This document shows, in pieces, positions 1 through 5,014 of a stretch of 5,014 bases of DNA. The stretch spans positions 1-5,014 of the forward strand of contig JADZCL010000037.1 in assembly GCA_020851615.1 (NCBI GenBank). Reading direction: 5' to 3'. Positions within the stretch are counted from its first letter, which is position 1, and every line of letters starts with the position of its first letter. A program made the position numbers and the translations under genes. The DNA comes from Rubrivivax sp. Its GTDB lineage: Bacteria > Pseudomonadota > Gammaproteobacteria > Burkholderiales > Burkholderiaceae_C. The notes beneath the pieces are model-generated. The model was not told the DNA's origin. It did no database searches and worked only from the letters and a program-made list of their open reading frames with translations.

Positions 1-1122
1 ACCGGCTACGCGGTGCACATCTCGCGCCTGTCGGCCTCGGGCCGCTACGTCTACACCGTCGGTCGTGACGGTCTGGTCACCTTGATCGACATGTGGTTCG
101 CCGAGCCGACCACGGTGGCGACCATCCGCATGGGCTCCGACGCGCGCTCGGTGGACACCAGCAAGTTCAAGGGCTTCGAGGACAAGTACCTGATCGGCGG
201 CACCTACTGGCCGCCGCAGTACTCGATCATGGAAGGCGACACCCTCCAGCCGCTGAAGATCGTCTCCACGCGCGGCATGACGGTCGATGGCGAATACCAC
301 CCCGAACCGCGTGTGGCCTCGATCGTGTCGTCGCAGATCAAGCCCGAGTGGGTGGTCAACGTCAAGGAGACGGGCCAGATCCTGCTGGTGGACTACAGCG
401 ACATCAAGAACCTGAAGACCACCACCATCGAGTCGGCGAAGTTCCTGCACGACGGCGGCTGGGACGCCAGCAAGCGCTACTTCCTGGTGGCGGCCAACGC
501 GTCGAACAAGGTCGCCGCGGTGGACACCAAGACCGGCAAGCTCGCCGCGCTGGTGGAGACCGCCAAGATCCCGCACCCGGGGCGCGGCGCGAACTTCATG
601 CACCCGAAGTACGGCCCGGTGTGGGCCACCGGCCACCTGGGTGGTGCCGTGGTCTCGTTGATCTCCACGGCCTCCGACAAGAAGGAGCACGCCAAGTTCA
701 AGCAGCACAACTGGAAGGTCGTCGAGGAGCTCAAGATGCCCGGTGCGGGCAACCTCTTCGTCAAGACGCATCCGAAGAGCAAGAACCTGTGGGCCGACCT
801 GCCGATGAACCCGGAGCGTGAGAACGCCGAGTCGGTGTATGTCTACACCCTGGCCGACCTGAGCAAGACACCGGTCAAGCTCGATGTGGCCAAGGACTCG
901 GGCCTGCCGCAGACCAAGGCCTTGCGCCGCGCGGTGCACCCCGAGTACAGCCAGGACGGCAGCGAGGTGTGGATCTCGCTGTGGGGCGGCAAGACCGACC
1001 AGTCGGCCATCGTGATCTACGACGACAAGACGCTCAAGCTCAAGAAGGTGATCACCGACCCGAAGATGATCACCCCGACGGGCAAGTTCAACGTCTTCAA
1101 CACGCAACACGATATCTATTGA
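1..1122 (+). CDS. nirS: Cytochrome cd1 nitrite reductase NirS, C-terminal heme d1 domain (5' partial)
   Basis: This periplasmic enzyme reduces nitrite to nitric oxide in denitrification. The frame is open from base 1, so the gene begins upstream and the N-terminal cytochrome c domain lies outside the window; the GTG at 13 is an internal Val codon (TGYAVHISR), not the start. What remains is essentially the whole eight-bladed d1 propeller. Visible landmarks are AVHISR, whose His (codon 16-18) corresponds to the proximal heme d1 ligand, FLHDGGWD (His codon 448-450) and PHPGRGANF (His codon 574-576). The last two histidines are 42 residues apart, as are the active-site His327 and His369 of Pseudomonas aeruginosa NirS. 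The C terminus, TPTGKFNVFNTQHDIY, is the classic NirS ending and argues against NirN or NirF, the d1-biosynthesis relatives. No frameshift or missing catalytic residue is seen. It is the first gene of a co-directional series leading to nirT and nosZ. Confidence 0.97.
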   Translation, partial: TGYAVHISRLSASGRYVYTVGRDGLVTLIDMWFAEPTTVATIRMGSDARSVDTSKFKGFEDKYLIGGTYWPPQYSIMEGDTLQPLKIVSTRGMTVDGEYHPEPRVASIVSSQIKPEWVVNVKETGQILLVDYSDIKNLKTTTIESAKFLHDGGWDASKRYFLVAANASNKVAAVDTKTGKLAALVETAKIPHPGRGANFMHPKYGPVWATGHLGGAVVSLISTASDKKEHAKFKQHNWKVVEELKMPGAGNLFVKTHPKSKNLWADLPMNPERENAESVYVYTLADLSKTPVKLDVAKDSGLPQTKALRRAVHPEYSQDGSEVWISLWGGKTDQSAIVIYDDKTLKLKKVITDPKMITPTGKFNVFNTQHDIY

Positions 1123-1278
1123 CCCAGCGAAGCGCCTGCGCCGCCTCCTCGAGATCCTGAAAAGGTACCTCGCGGAGGCCCGCGGGGTGCAATCGACGGA
1201 ACGGCCGAGCCGGACCCGCGGCGGCCGCTCGAGGAGCGACCGTCGCACGGCAAGTGGCCCGGCCAACCGGAACATGTC
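1123..1278 (+). other. nirS-nirT intergenic gap
   Basis: These 156 bases hold no convincing gene. The left half contains the stem-loop described separately. The right half is very GC-rich, with two copies of CGGCCG (1202-1207 and 1222-1227). I see no FNR/DNR-type TTGAT-N4-ATCAA box and no clear -35/-10 pair, so nirT may be reached by read-through from nirS. There is only a weak Shine-Dalgarno-like CCGGA (1267-1271) before the nirT ATG. Confidence 0.6.
1144..1178 (+). terminator. Imperfect stem-loop with GAAA loop downstream of nirS
   Basis: The arm at 1144-1158 can pair with 1163-1178 around a GAAA tetraloop at 1159-1162. Outer pairs CCTCC/GGAGG are followed by a T/C mismatch, CGAG/CTCG, an A/C mismatch, one T-A pair, a bulged T1166 and CCT/AGG next to the loop. 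That makes 13 Watson-Crick pairs starting 21 bases after the nirS stop. There is no T-run after it, so it is not a textbook intrinsic terminator. It could be a partial terminator or an mRNA 3'-end stabiliser that keeps nirS transcript above that of the downstream genes. The pairing is seen in the sequence; the function is inferred. Confidence 0.45.
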
Positions 1279-1866
1279 ATGAACTCACCCGACGCCAAGC
1301 CAGGACTGTTGAAGAGGCTTCGCTCACCCTCGACCACCTGGTCGCTGCTGTCGCTGCTGCTGATCGGCGTGGTGCTGGGCATCCTCTTCTGGGGGGGTTT
1401 CCACACCATCGTCGAGGCCACCAACACCGAGACCTTCTGCATCGGCTGCCACGAGATGCAGAAGAACGTCTACGTGGAGTACCAGAAGACCATCCACTAC
1501 ACCAACCGCACCGGCGTGCGCGCCACCTGCCCCGACTGTCACGTGCCCAAGGAGTGGGGGCCGAAGATGCTGCGCAAGATCCAGGCCACGCGCGAGCTCT
1601 ACGGGAAGGCGGTCGGATCGATCGACACGCGCGAGAAGTTCGAGGCCAAGCGCTTGTCACTGGCCGAGCACGAGTGGGCCCGCATGAAGGCCAACAACTC
1701 GCTCGAGTGCCGCAACTGCCACACGCTGGCCAGCATGGACAGCGACAAGCAGAAGCCCCGTGCCAAGAAGTCACACGAGCTGGCGGTGCGGGACAACGAG
1801 ACCTGCATCGACTGTCACAAGGGCATCGCCCACCAGAAGCCCAAGGGCATGAAAGAAGAGGATTGA
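1279..1866 (+). CDS. nirT: NapC/NirT-family tetraheme cytochrome c (membrane quinol dehydrogenase)
   Basis: This 195-residue protein would oxidise quinol at the cytoplasmic membrane and pass electrons to periplasmic acceptors, here probably the nitrite reductase or its carriers. A short basic cytoplasmic N terminus is followed by one membrane anchor at about residues 22-40 and then a periplasmic domain with four CXXCH heme sites: CIGCH 54-58 (in the family context CIGCHEM), CPDCH 84-88, CRNCH 144-148 and CIDCH 176-180. Length, single anchor and heme spacing all fit the NapC/NirT/NrfH family. The symbol nirT rests on its position right after nirS; by sequence alone napC-like would be equally valid. 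The ATG at 1279 is preceded only by a weak CCGGA, and no in-frame ATG or GTG lies close upstream. The next gene starts 5 bases after the stop, so the two are surely cotranscribed and probably function as a pair. Confidence 0.93.
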   Translation: MNSPDAKPGLLKRLRSPSTTWSLLSLLLIGVVLGILFWGGFHTIVEATNTETFCIGCHEMQKNVYVEYQKTIHYTNRTGVRATCPDCHVPKEWGPKMLRKIQATRELYGKAVGSIDTREKFEAKRLSLAEHEWARMKANNSLECRNCHTLASMDSDKQKPRAKKSHELAVRDNETCIDCHKGIAHQKPKGMKEED

Positions 1867-1871
1867 TCATC

Positions 1872-2732
1872 ATGCGACTGCACACCCTCGCCTTGACGGC
1901 CGCCGCGGCGGTGATCGCCGGCAACGCCTTCGCGGCCCCCCCGGACTGGGGCAAGGTCCCGGCCAAAGCCATCACGCTGTACTACCCCGGCGTGTCACCG
2001 ATCGAGTGGGTCTACACCGGCAGCGAGCATGGCGGCGTGCGCGCGCTGAAGAAGGGCGAGACCTGTGCCAGCTGCCACCACCAGGAAGCCGCCGACATGG
2101 GCAAGAAGATGGTCAGCGGCCAGAAGATCGAGCCCAAGCCGATCCCCGGCAAGGTTGGTTCCATCCCGGTCAACGTGCAGGCCGCCAACGACGGCGCCAA
2201 CCTGTACCTGCGCTTCAGCTGGAAGCAGCCCGCTGGCGGCGCAGAGAAGATGGACAAGGACAACCAGGTCAAGCTGGCCTTCATGCTCGAGGACAACAAG
2301 ATCCCCGGCGCCAACCTGTCGGGCTGCTGGGAGACCTGTCACACCGACCTGCGCACCATGCCCGCGGCCAAGGACGACAAGCGCACCAAGTGGGTCAAGG
2401 ACGGCGCGTTGGCCTCCGGCAAGTTCTACGACCTGCTGCAGTGGACCAGCAAGGGCGCCAAGTTCGACGGCCACGTGGCCGACAAGCGGGTCATGGAAGG
2501 CGGCAAGGCGCTGCTCGAAGCCAAGGGCGAGAAGAAGGGCGACGAGTGGTCGGTGGTCTTCACGCGCAAGCTGACAGGCGGCGAAGGCGACATCGCGTTG
2601 AGCGCGGGCAAGACCTACAACTTCGGTTTCGCGATCCACGACGACCACACGATCGGCCGCTTCCACCATGTCTCCAGCGGCTACACGCTGGGCATCGATG
2701 CCAAGGCCGACATCAACGCGACCAAGCAGTAG
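1872..2732 (+). CDS. Periplasmic c-type cytochrome with ethylbenzene-dehydrogenase-like (EB_dh) heme domain
   Basis: This 286-residue protein has a Sec signal peptide (MRLHTLALTAAAAVIAGNAFA, about residues 1-21). A CASCH heme c site follows at 65-69, then a beta-rich stretch (GSIPVNVQAAND, LYLRFSWK), a CWETCH motif at 152-157 and a C-terminal FAIHDDHTIGRFHHVS block at 253-268. The last block and the overall layout resemble the EB_dh/DMSO-reductase-like heme-binding family (PF09459), seen in the gamma subunit of ethylbenzene dehydrogenase and in soluble cytochromes c-552. CWETCH has three residues between the cysteines, so it is CX3CH rather than canonical. AGAGGA (1857-1862), within the end of nirT, is a suitable ribosome site for the ATG at 1872. 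The 5-base spacing to nirT suggests it accepts electrons from that protein and delivers them to NirS or another periplasmic reductase. It is not clearly the NirB of Pseudomonas stutzeri, so no symbol is given. Confidence 0.85.
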   Translation: MRLHTLALTAAAAVIAGNAFAAPPDWGKVPAKAITLYYPGVSPIEWVYTGSEHGGVRALKKGETCASCHHQEAADMGKKMVSGQKIEPKPIPGKVGSIPVNVQAANDGANLYLRFSWKQPAGGAEKMDKDNQVKLAFMLEDNKIPGANLSGCWETCHTDLRTMPAAKDDKRTKWVKDGALASGKFYDLLQWTSKGAKFDGHVADKRVMEGGKALLEAKGEKKGDEWSVVFTRKLTGGEGDIALSAGKTYNFGFAIHDDHTIGRFHHVSSGYTLGIDAKADINATKQ

Positions 2733-2740
2733 CCACGGCC

Positions 2741-2744
2741 GGAG
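2741..2744 (+). promoter_or_regulatory. Ribosome binding site GGAG supporting a TTG start
   Basis: GGAG lies 6 bases before TTG 2751. No in-frame ATG or GTG exists between the preceding stop and this TTG, and initiation there gives a complete twin-arginine signal. Together these make TTG the best start for the cupredoxin. Confidence 0.6.
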
Positions 2745-2750
2745 CGGGCC

Positions 2751-3098
2751 TTGCCGAGACGGCTGCGGCGACGCCACTTCGTGCAGGCCCTGGCGACCGG
2801 CCTGGCCTGCACCCGTGCGCCCGGTGCACGCGCAGCCGGATCGGTGGTGGTGGTCGAGATCCGTGACTACAAGTACATCCCGCAAAACCTGACCGTCAAG
2901 GCCGGCACCACCGTCAGGTGGGTCAACGCCGAGAAGCGCACCACACACACGGTGCGTTTCGACGGGCCCGACGGCATGGAGTCCGAGCGGCTCTTCCCGG
3001 GTGACACCTTCGAGCGGCGCTTCGACAAGCCGGCCCGGTACGCCTACATCTGCGGTCCGCACCCCGAGATGAAGGGCCTGATCGAGGTCATCGACTGA
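2751..3098 (+). CDS. Exported type 1 copper protein (plastocyanin/amicyanin-like cupredoxin)
   Basis: This 115-residue protein is a likely small periplasmic electron carrier. The N terminus MPRRLRRRHFVQALATG looks like a twin-arginine (Tat) signal, with probable cleavage after ARA at residues 26-28. The mature part has the cupredoxin pattern: FxP-like YIPQNLTVKAGTTVRWVN at 42-59, His66 in RTTHTV, and YICGPHPEMKG near the C terminus with Cys101, His104 and Met107. These four residues are a full type 1 copper ligand set. The C-x2-H-x2-M spacing is that of amicyanin, whereas plastocyanin has C-x2-H-x4-M. The gene begins 18 bases after the cytochrome stop, so it belongs to the same transcript. 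I infer that it carries electrons between the NirT branch and NirS or NosZ. A role in copper delivery cannot be excluded. Cys20 does not sit in a convincing lipobox. Confidence 0.88.
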   Translation: MPRRLRRRHFVQALATGLACTRAPGARAAGSVVVVEIRDYKYIPQNLTVKAGTTVRWVNAEKRTTHTVRFDGPDGMESERLFPGDTFERRFDKPARYAYICGPHPEMKGLIEVID

Positions 3099-3166
3099 TC
3101 GCACGCCTACGGCGAAGAGCCAATTCTTATACCGGTTCAAGGCGGCACCGAAAGACGCTGCGTATC
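3099..3166 (+). promoter_or_regulatory. Intergenic gap with an AT-rich patch, possible promoter for the nos segment
   Basis: This 68-base gap separates the cupredoxin from the DUF2946-like gene. CAATTCTTATA (3121-3131) is distinctly AT-rich in an otherwise GC-rich window. TTATAC (3127-3132) could pass as a -10 element, but I find no matching -35. GGTTCAA (3134-3140) resembles one half of an FNR/DNR-type site, without a good left half. A promoter here would uncouple nosZ from nirS. The evidence is weak, and no terminator is visible for the upstream gene. Confidence 0.22.
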
Positions 3167-3568
3167 GTGAATTCTCGATACGGCCTCGAGCCGGCCTACC
3201 GCGAACCCCTCCTGCAGACCACCGTGATCGGCAACCTGCGCCGCAACCTGCGCGCCCGGCTCTGGGTGCTGTGCGCCTTCGTGCTGGTGGTGTCCGTCGG
3301 CAGCGCGGCGCCTTGGTTCGCGCAACCGGTCTACGGTGCGGTGTGCAGCAGCGCCACGAAGGCAGGCTTGGCTGCAACCGGTGAGGTCGCCGACCATCTG
3401 GATTGCGCGCTGTGCCTGCCGTTGGATGCCCCTCCCGCACGCACCGCGACCGCGACCGACGCACGCCCGGCAACGCCGGGCGTCTTCTCCCATGCCCCCA
3501 TCGAACCTTCGAGCGCATGCCGCCGCTTGACACCGCCGGCACGCGCTCCTCCATCGACCCCCCTGTGA
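3167..3568 (+). CDS. Small membrane-anchored Cys protein, DUF2946-like
   Basis: This 133-residue hypothetical protein starts at GTG 3167; the in-frame GTG 3224 is a possible alternative giving 114 residues. A basic stretch (NLRRNLRARLW) leads into one hydrophobic segment at about 32-48, which is a signal anchor or uncleaved signal. After it come AVCSS (Cys60) and HLDCALCLPLDAPP (Cys80, Cys83, a CxxC). The hydrophobic N terminus, the VCSS motif and a C-x2-C-L-P motif followed by a Pro/Ala-rich tail resemble the DUF2946 family (PF11162). From general knowledge, that family often sits near copper-related TonB receptors. The last 45 residues are low-complexity Pro/Ala/Thr. It ends 22 bases before nosZ, so cotranscription is likely, and a copper-related role for NosZ maturation is an inference. 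The ribosome site for GTG 3167 is not strong, so the exact start is uncertain. Confidence 0.6.
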   Translation: MNSRYGLEPAYREPLLQTTVIGNLRRNLRARLWVLCAFVLVVSVGSAAPWFAQPVYGAVCSSATKAGLAATGEVADHLDCALCLPLDAPPARTATATDARPATPGVFSHAPIEPSSACRRLTPPARAPPSTPL

Positions 3569-3590
3569 TCACCCGGAAGGAAACAGCACC

Positions 3591-5014
3591 ATGCATGTGA
3601 AACCCGCCAGATCCATCTCCGCGGCGGCGCTGGTCGCCGCGGCCTGCCTCGCCAGCGGTCCCGTCCGCGCGGCCGACACGCTGCAGGACGTGATGAAGAA
3701 CCGCGGCCTGAGCCAGCAGGACTTGCTGGCCGCCGCCAAGACCTACGTGCCCACCGGCAAGCGTGACGACTTCGTCGTCTTCAGCTCCGGCGGCCAGTCG
3801 GGGCAGGTCATCGTCTACGGGGTGCCCTCGATGCGCATCCTGAAGTACGTGGCGGTGTTCACGCCCGAGCCCTGGCAGGGCTACGGTTACGACGAGAACA
3901 GCAAGAACGTGCTGCGCCAGGGCCGCATCGACGGCAAGGACATCACTTGGGGTGACACGCACCACCCGGCGATCAGCGAGACCAACGGCGAGTACGACGG
4001 CCAGTTCCTGTTCATCAACGACAAGGCCAACCCGCGCCTGGCGGTGATCGACCTGCGTGACTTCGAAACCAAGCAGATCGTCGTCAACCCGATCTTCAAG
4101 TCCGAGCACGGCGGCGCCTTCGTCAGCCCGAACACCGACTACGTCATCGAGGCCGCCCAGTACGCCGCACCGCTGGAGAACAAGAAGTTCTACCCGCTCG
4201 AGGAGTTCAACGAGAAGTACCGCGGCGGCGTCACCTACTGGAAATTCGACCGCAAGGAGGGCCGCATCAACGCGAAGGAGTCGTTCTCCCTCGAACTGCC
4301 GCCCTACTCGCAGGACCTCTCCGACTTCGGCAAGCTGGCCTCGGACGGCTGGTCGTTCACCAACTCCTTCTGCTCCGAGCGCTACGTCGGCGGCATCGAG
4401 AAGGGCCGCCCGCCGTACGAGGCCGGCTGCTCGGCGAAGGACACCGATTACCTGCACGTGGTCAACTGGAAGAAGGCCGCCGAGATCGTCAAGGCCGGCA
4501 AGGCCAAGAAGATCAACGGCCACGACGTGATCATGATGGAGACGGCCATCAAGGAGGGCATCCTGTTCCTGGTGCCCGAGCCGAAGTCGCCGCACGGCGT
4601 CGACGTCACGCCGGACGGCAAGTTCATCGTCGTCGCCGGCAAGCTCGACACCCATGTCTCGGTCTACAGCTTCGAGAAGATCCAGGCCGCCATCAAGGCC
4701 GGCAAGTTCGAGAGCAAGGACCCCTACGGCATCCCGGTGATCGGCATGAAGGACGCCCTGCACGTGCAGGTGCCGCTCGGCCTCGGCCCGCTGCACACGC
4801 AGTACGATTCGAAGCCCTGCGTCGCCTACACCTCGCTCTACGTCGACTCCCAGGTCGCCAAGTGGAACTTCTGCGAGGGCAAGGTCCTCGACAAGATCAG
4901 CGTGCACTACAACATCGGCCACCTGATGACCATGGAGGGCGACTCCACCAAGCCGGCCGGCAAGTACCTCGTCGCGCTGAACAAGCTGGCCATCGACCGC
5001 TTCGTGCCGGTGGG
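3591..5014 (+). CDS. nosZ: Nitrous oxide reductase NosZ, clade II (Sec-exported) type, 3' partial
   Basis: This periplasmic copper enzyme reduces N2O to N2. The frame is open to the right edge, giving 474 full codons; the end of the propeller and the CuA domain are missing. The ATG at 3591 is preceded by GGAAGG (3575-3580). The signal (basic residues Lys4 and Arg7, hydrophobic core about 9-21, cleavage likely after VRA at 25-27) has no twin arginine, so export is by Sec. Six of the seven CuZ histidines can be placed: His124 and His125 in GDTHHPA, His173 in SEHGG, His335 in SPHGVD, His402 in GPLHTQYD and His444 in NIGHL; the seventh lies beyond the window. VAGKLD and YTSLYVDSQVAKW also match the family. 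The Sec signal, GDTHHPA (not the HHTH type of Pseudomonas), ETNGEYDGQFLFIND and IDLRDFETKQIV point to the clade II group known from Dechloromonas and Anaeromyxobacter. Confidence 0.95.
   Translation, partial: MHVKPARSISAAALVAAACLASGPVRAADTLQDVMKNRGLSQQDLLAAAKTYVPTGKRDDFVVFSSGGQSGQVIVYGVPSMRILKYVAVFTPEPWQGYGYDENSKNVLRQGRIDGKDITWGDTHHPAISETNGEYDGQFLFINDKANPRLAVIDLRDFETKQIVVNPIFKSEHGGAFVSPNTDYVIEAAQYAAPLENKKFYPLEEFNEKYRGGVTYWKFDRKEGRINAKESFSLELPPYSQDLSDFGKLASDGWSFTNSFCSERYVGGIEKGRPPYEAGCSAKDTDYLHVVNWKKAAEIVKAGKAKKINGHDVIMMETAIKEGILFLVPEPKSPHGVDVTPDGKFIVVAGKLDTHVSVYSFEKIQAAIKAGKFESKDPYGIPVIGMKDALHVQVPLGLGPLHTQYDSKPCVAYTSLYVDSQVAKWNFCEGKVLDKISVHYNIGHLMTMEGDSTKPAGKYLVALNKLAIDRFVPV

Noticed and set aside
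13..15. GTG at 13 as the start of a 369-residue protein
   Set aside because: The frame is open to base 1 and TGYAVHISR is the continuous NirS sequence, so this is an internal valine codon of a truncated gene.
1202..1227. CGGCCG direct/inverted repeat in the nirS-nirT gap
   Set aside because: Six-base self-complementary GC motifs are expected often in such GC-rich DNA, and no further structure supports a function.
1254..1871. Extended start for the EB_dh cytochrome at 1254, adding 206 residues
   Set aside because: The extra part is nirT read in another frame and is Arg/His-rich without a fold. ATG 1872 has a ribosome site and begins a good signal peptide.
1861..1874. TTGATCATCATG near the nirT/cytochrome junction as an FNR-type site
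   Set aside because: It has a left half-site and a TGATCA palindrome but no correctly spaced ATCAA, and it lies between two tightly linked genes where a promoter is unlikely.
3565..3572. GTGATCAC palindrome just before nosZ as an operator
   Set aside because: It is only 8 bases long, overlaps the stop codon of the preceding gene, and has no second copy or flanking promoter; chance is sufficient.
1995..4922. A 975-codon antisense open frame spanning the cytochrome, cupredoxin, DUF2946-like gene and most of nosZ
   Set aside because: It is an antisense shadow of GC-rich genes. The translation is repetitive Val/Leu/Ala/Asp/Arg-rich sequence with no recognisable domain, and it lies opposite genes with clear family motifs.

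Overview
The window is a GC-rich piece of a proteobacterial chromosome, and all six genes lie on the + strand. Their products belong to denitrification. The codon use (strong G/C preference at third positions), the NirS sequence type and the gene mix suggest a betaproteobacterium, perhaps Burkholderiales or Rhodocyclales. That placement is an inference from recognisable protein families; there is no marker gene in the window.

Layout: (1) 1-1122 is the C-terminal part of nirS, the cytochrome cd1 nitrite reductase, truncated by the left edge. (2) 1123-1278 is a non-coding gap holding an imperfect stem-loop with a GAAA loop shortly after the nirS stop. (3) 1279-1866 is a tetraheme NapC/NirT-family quinol dehydrogenase. 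(4) 1872-2732 is a periplasmic c-type cytochrome with an ethylbenzene-dehydrogenase-like (EB_dh) domain, carrying one CXXCH and one unusual CX3CH motif. (5) 2751-3098 is a small exported blue-copper protein (cupredoxin) with amicyanin-like ligand spacing, probably starting at TTG. (6) 3099-3166 is a short gap with a locally AT-rich patch. (7) 3167-3568 is a small membrane-anchored, Cys-containing protein resembling DUF2946. (8) 3591 to the right edge is nosZ, nitrous oxide reductase, with a Sec-type signal and clade II (atypical) sequence features, truncated before its last CuZ histidine and CuA domain.

How they could work together: NirT takes electrons from the quinol pool and passes them to the periplasm. 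The EB_dh cytochrome and the cupredoxin are candidate soluble carriers to NirS (nitrite to NO) and possibly NosZ (N2O to N2). The DUF2946-like protein next to nosZ may be linked to copper handling, since NosZ needs many copper ions. The window therefore joins the nir and nos segments of a denitrification island. The individual families are known; the least described parts are the carriers between nirT and nosZ and the nirS-nirT stem-loop.
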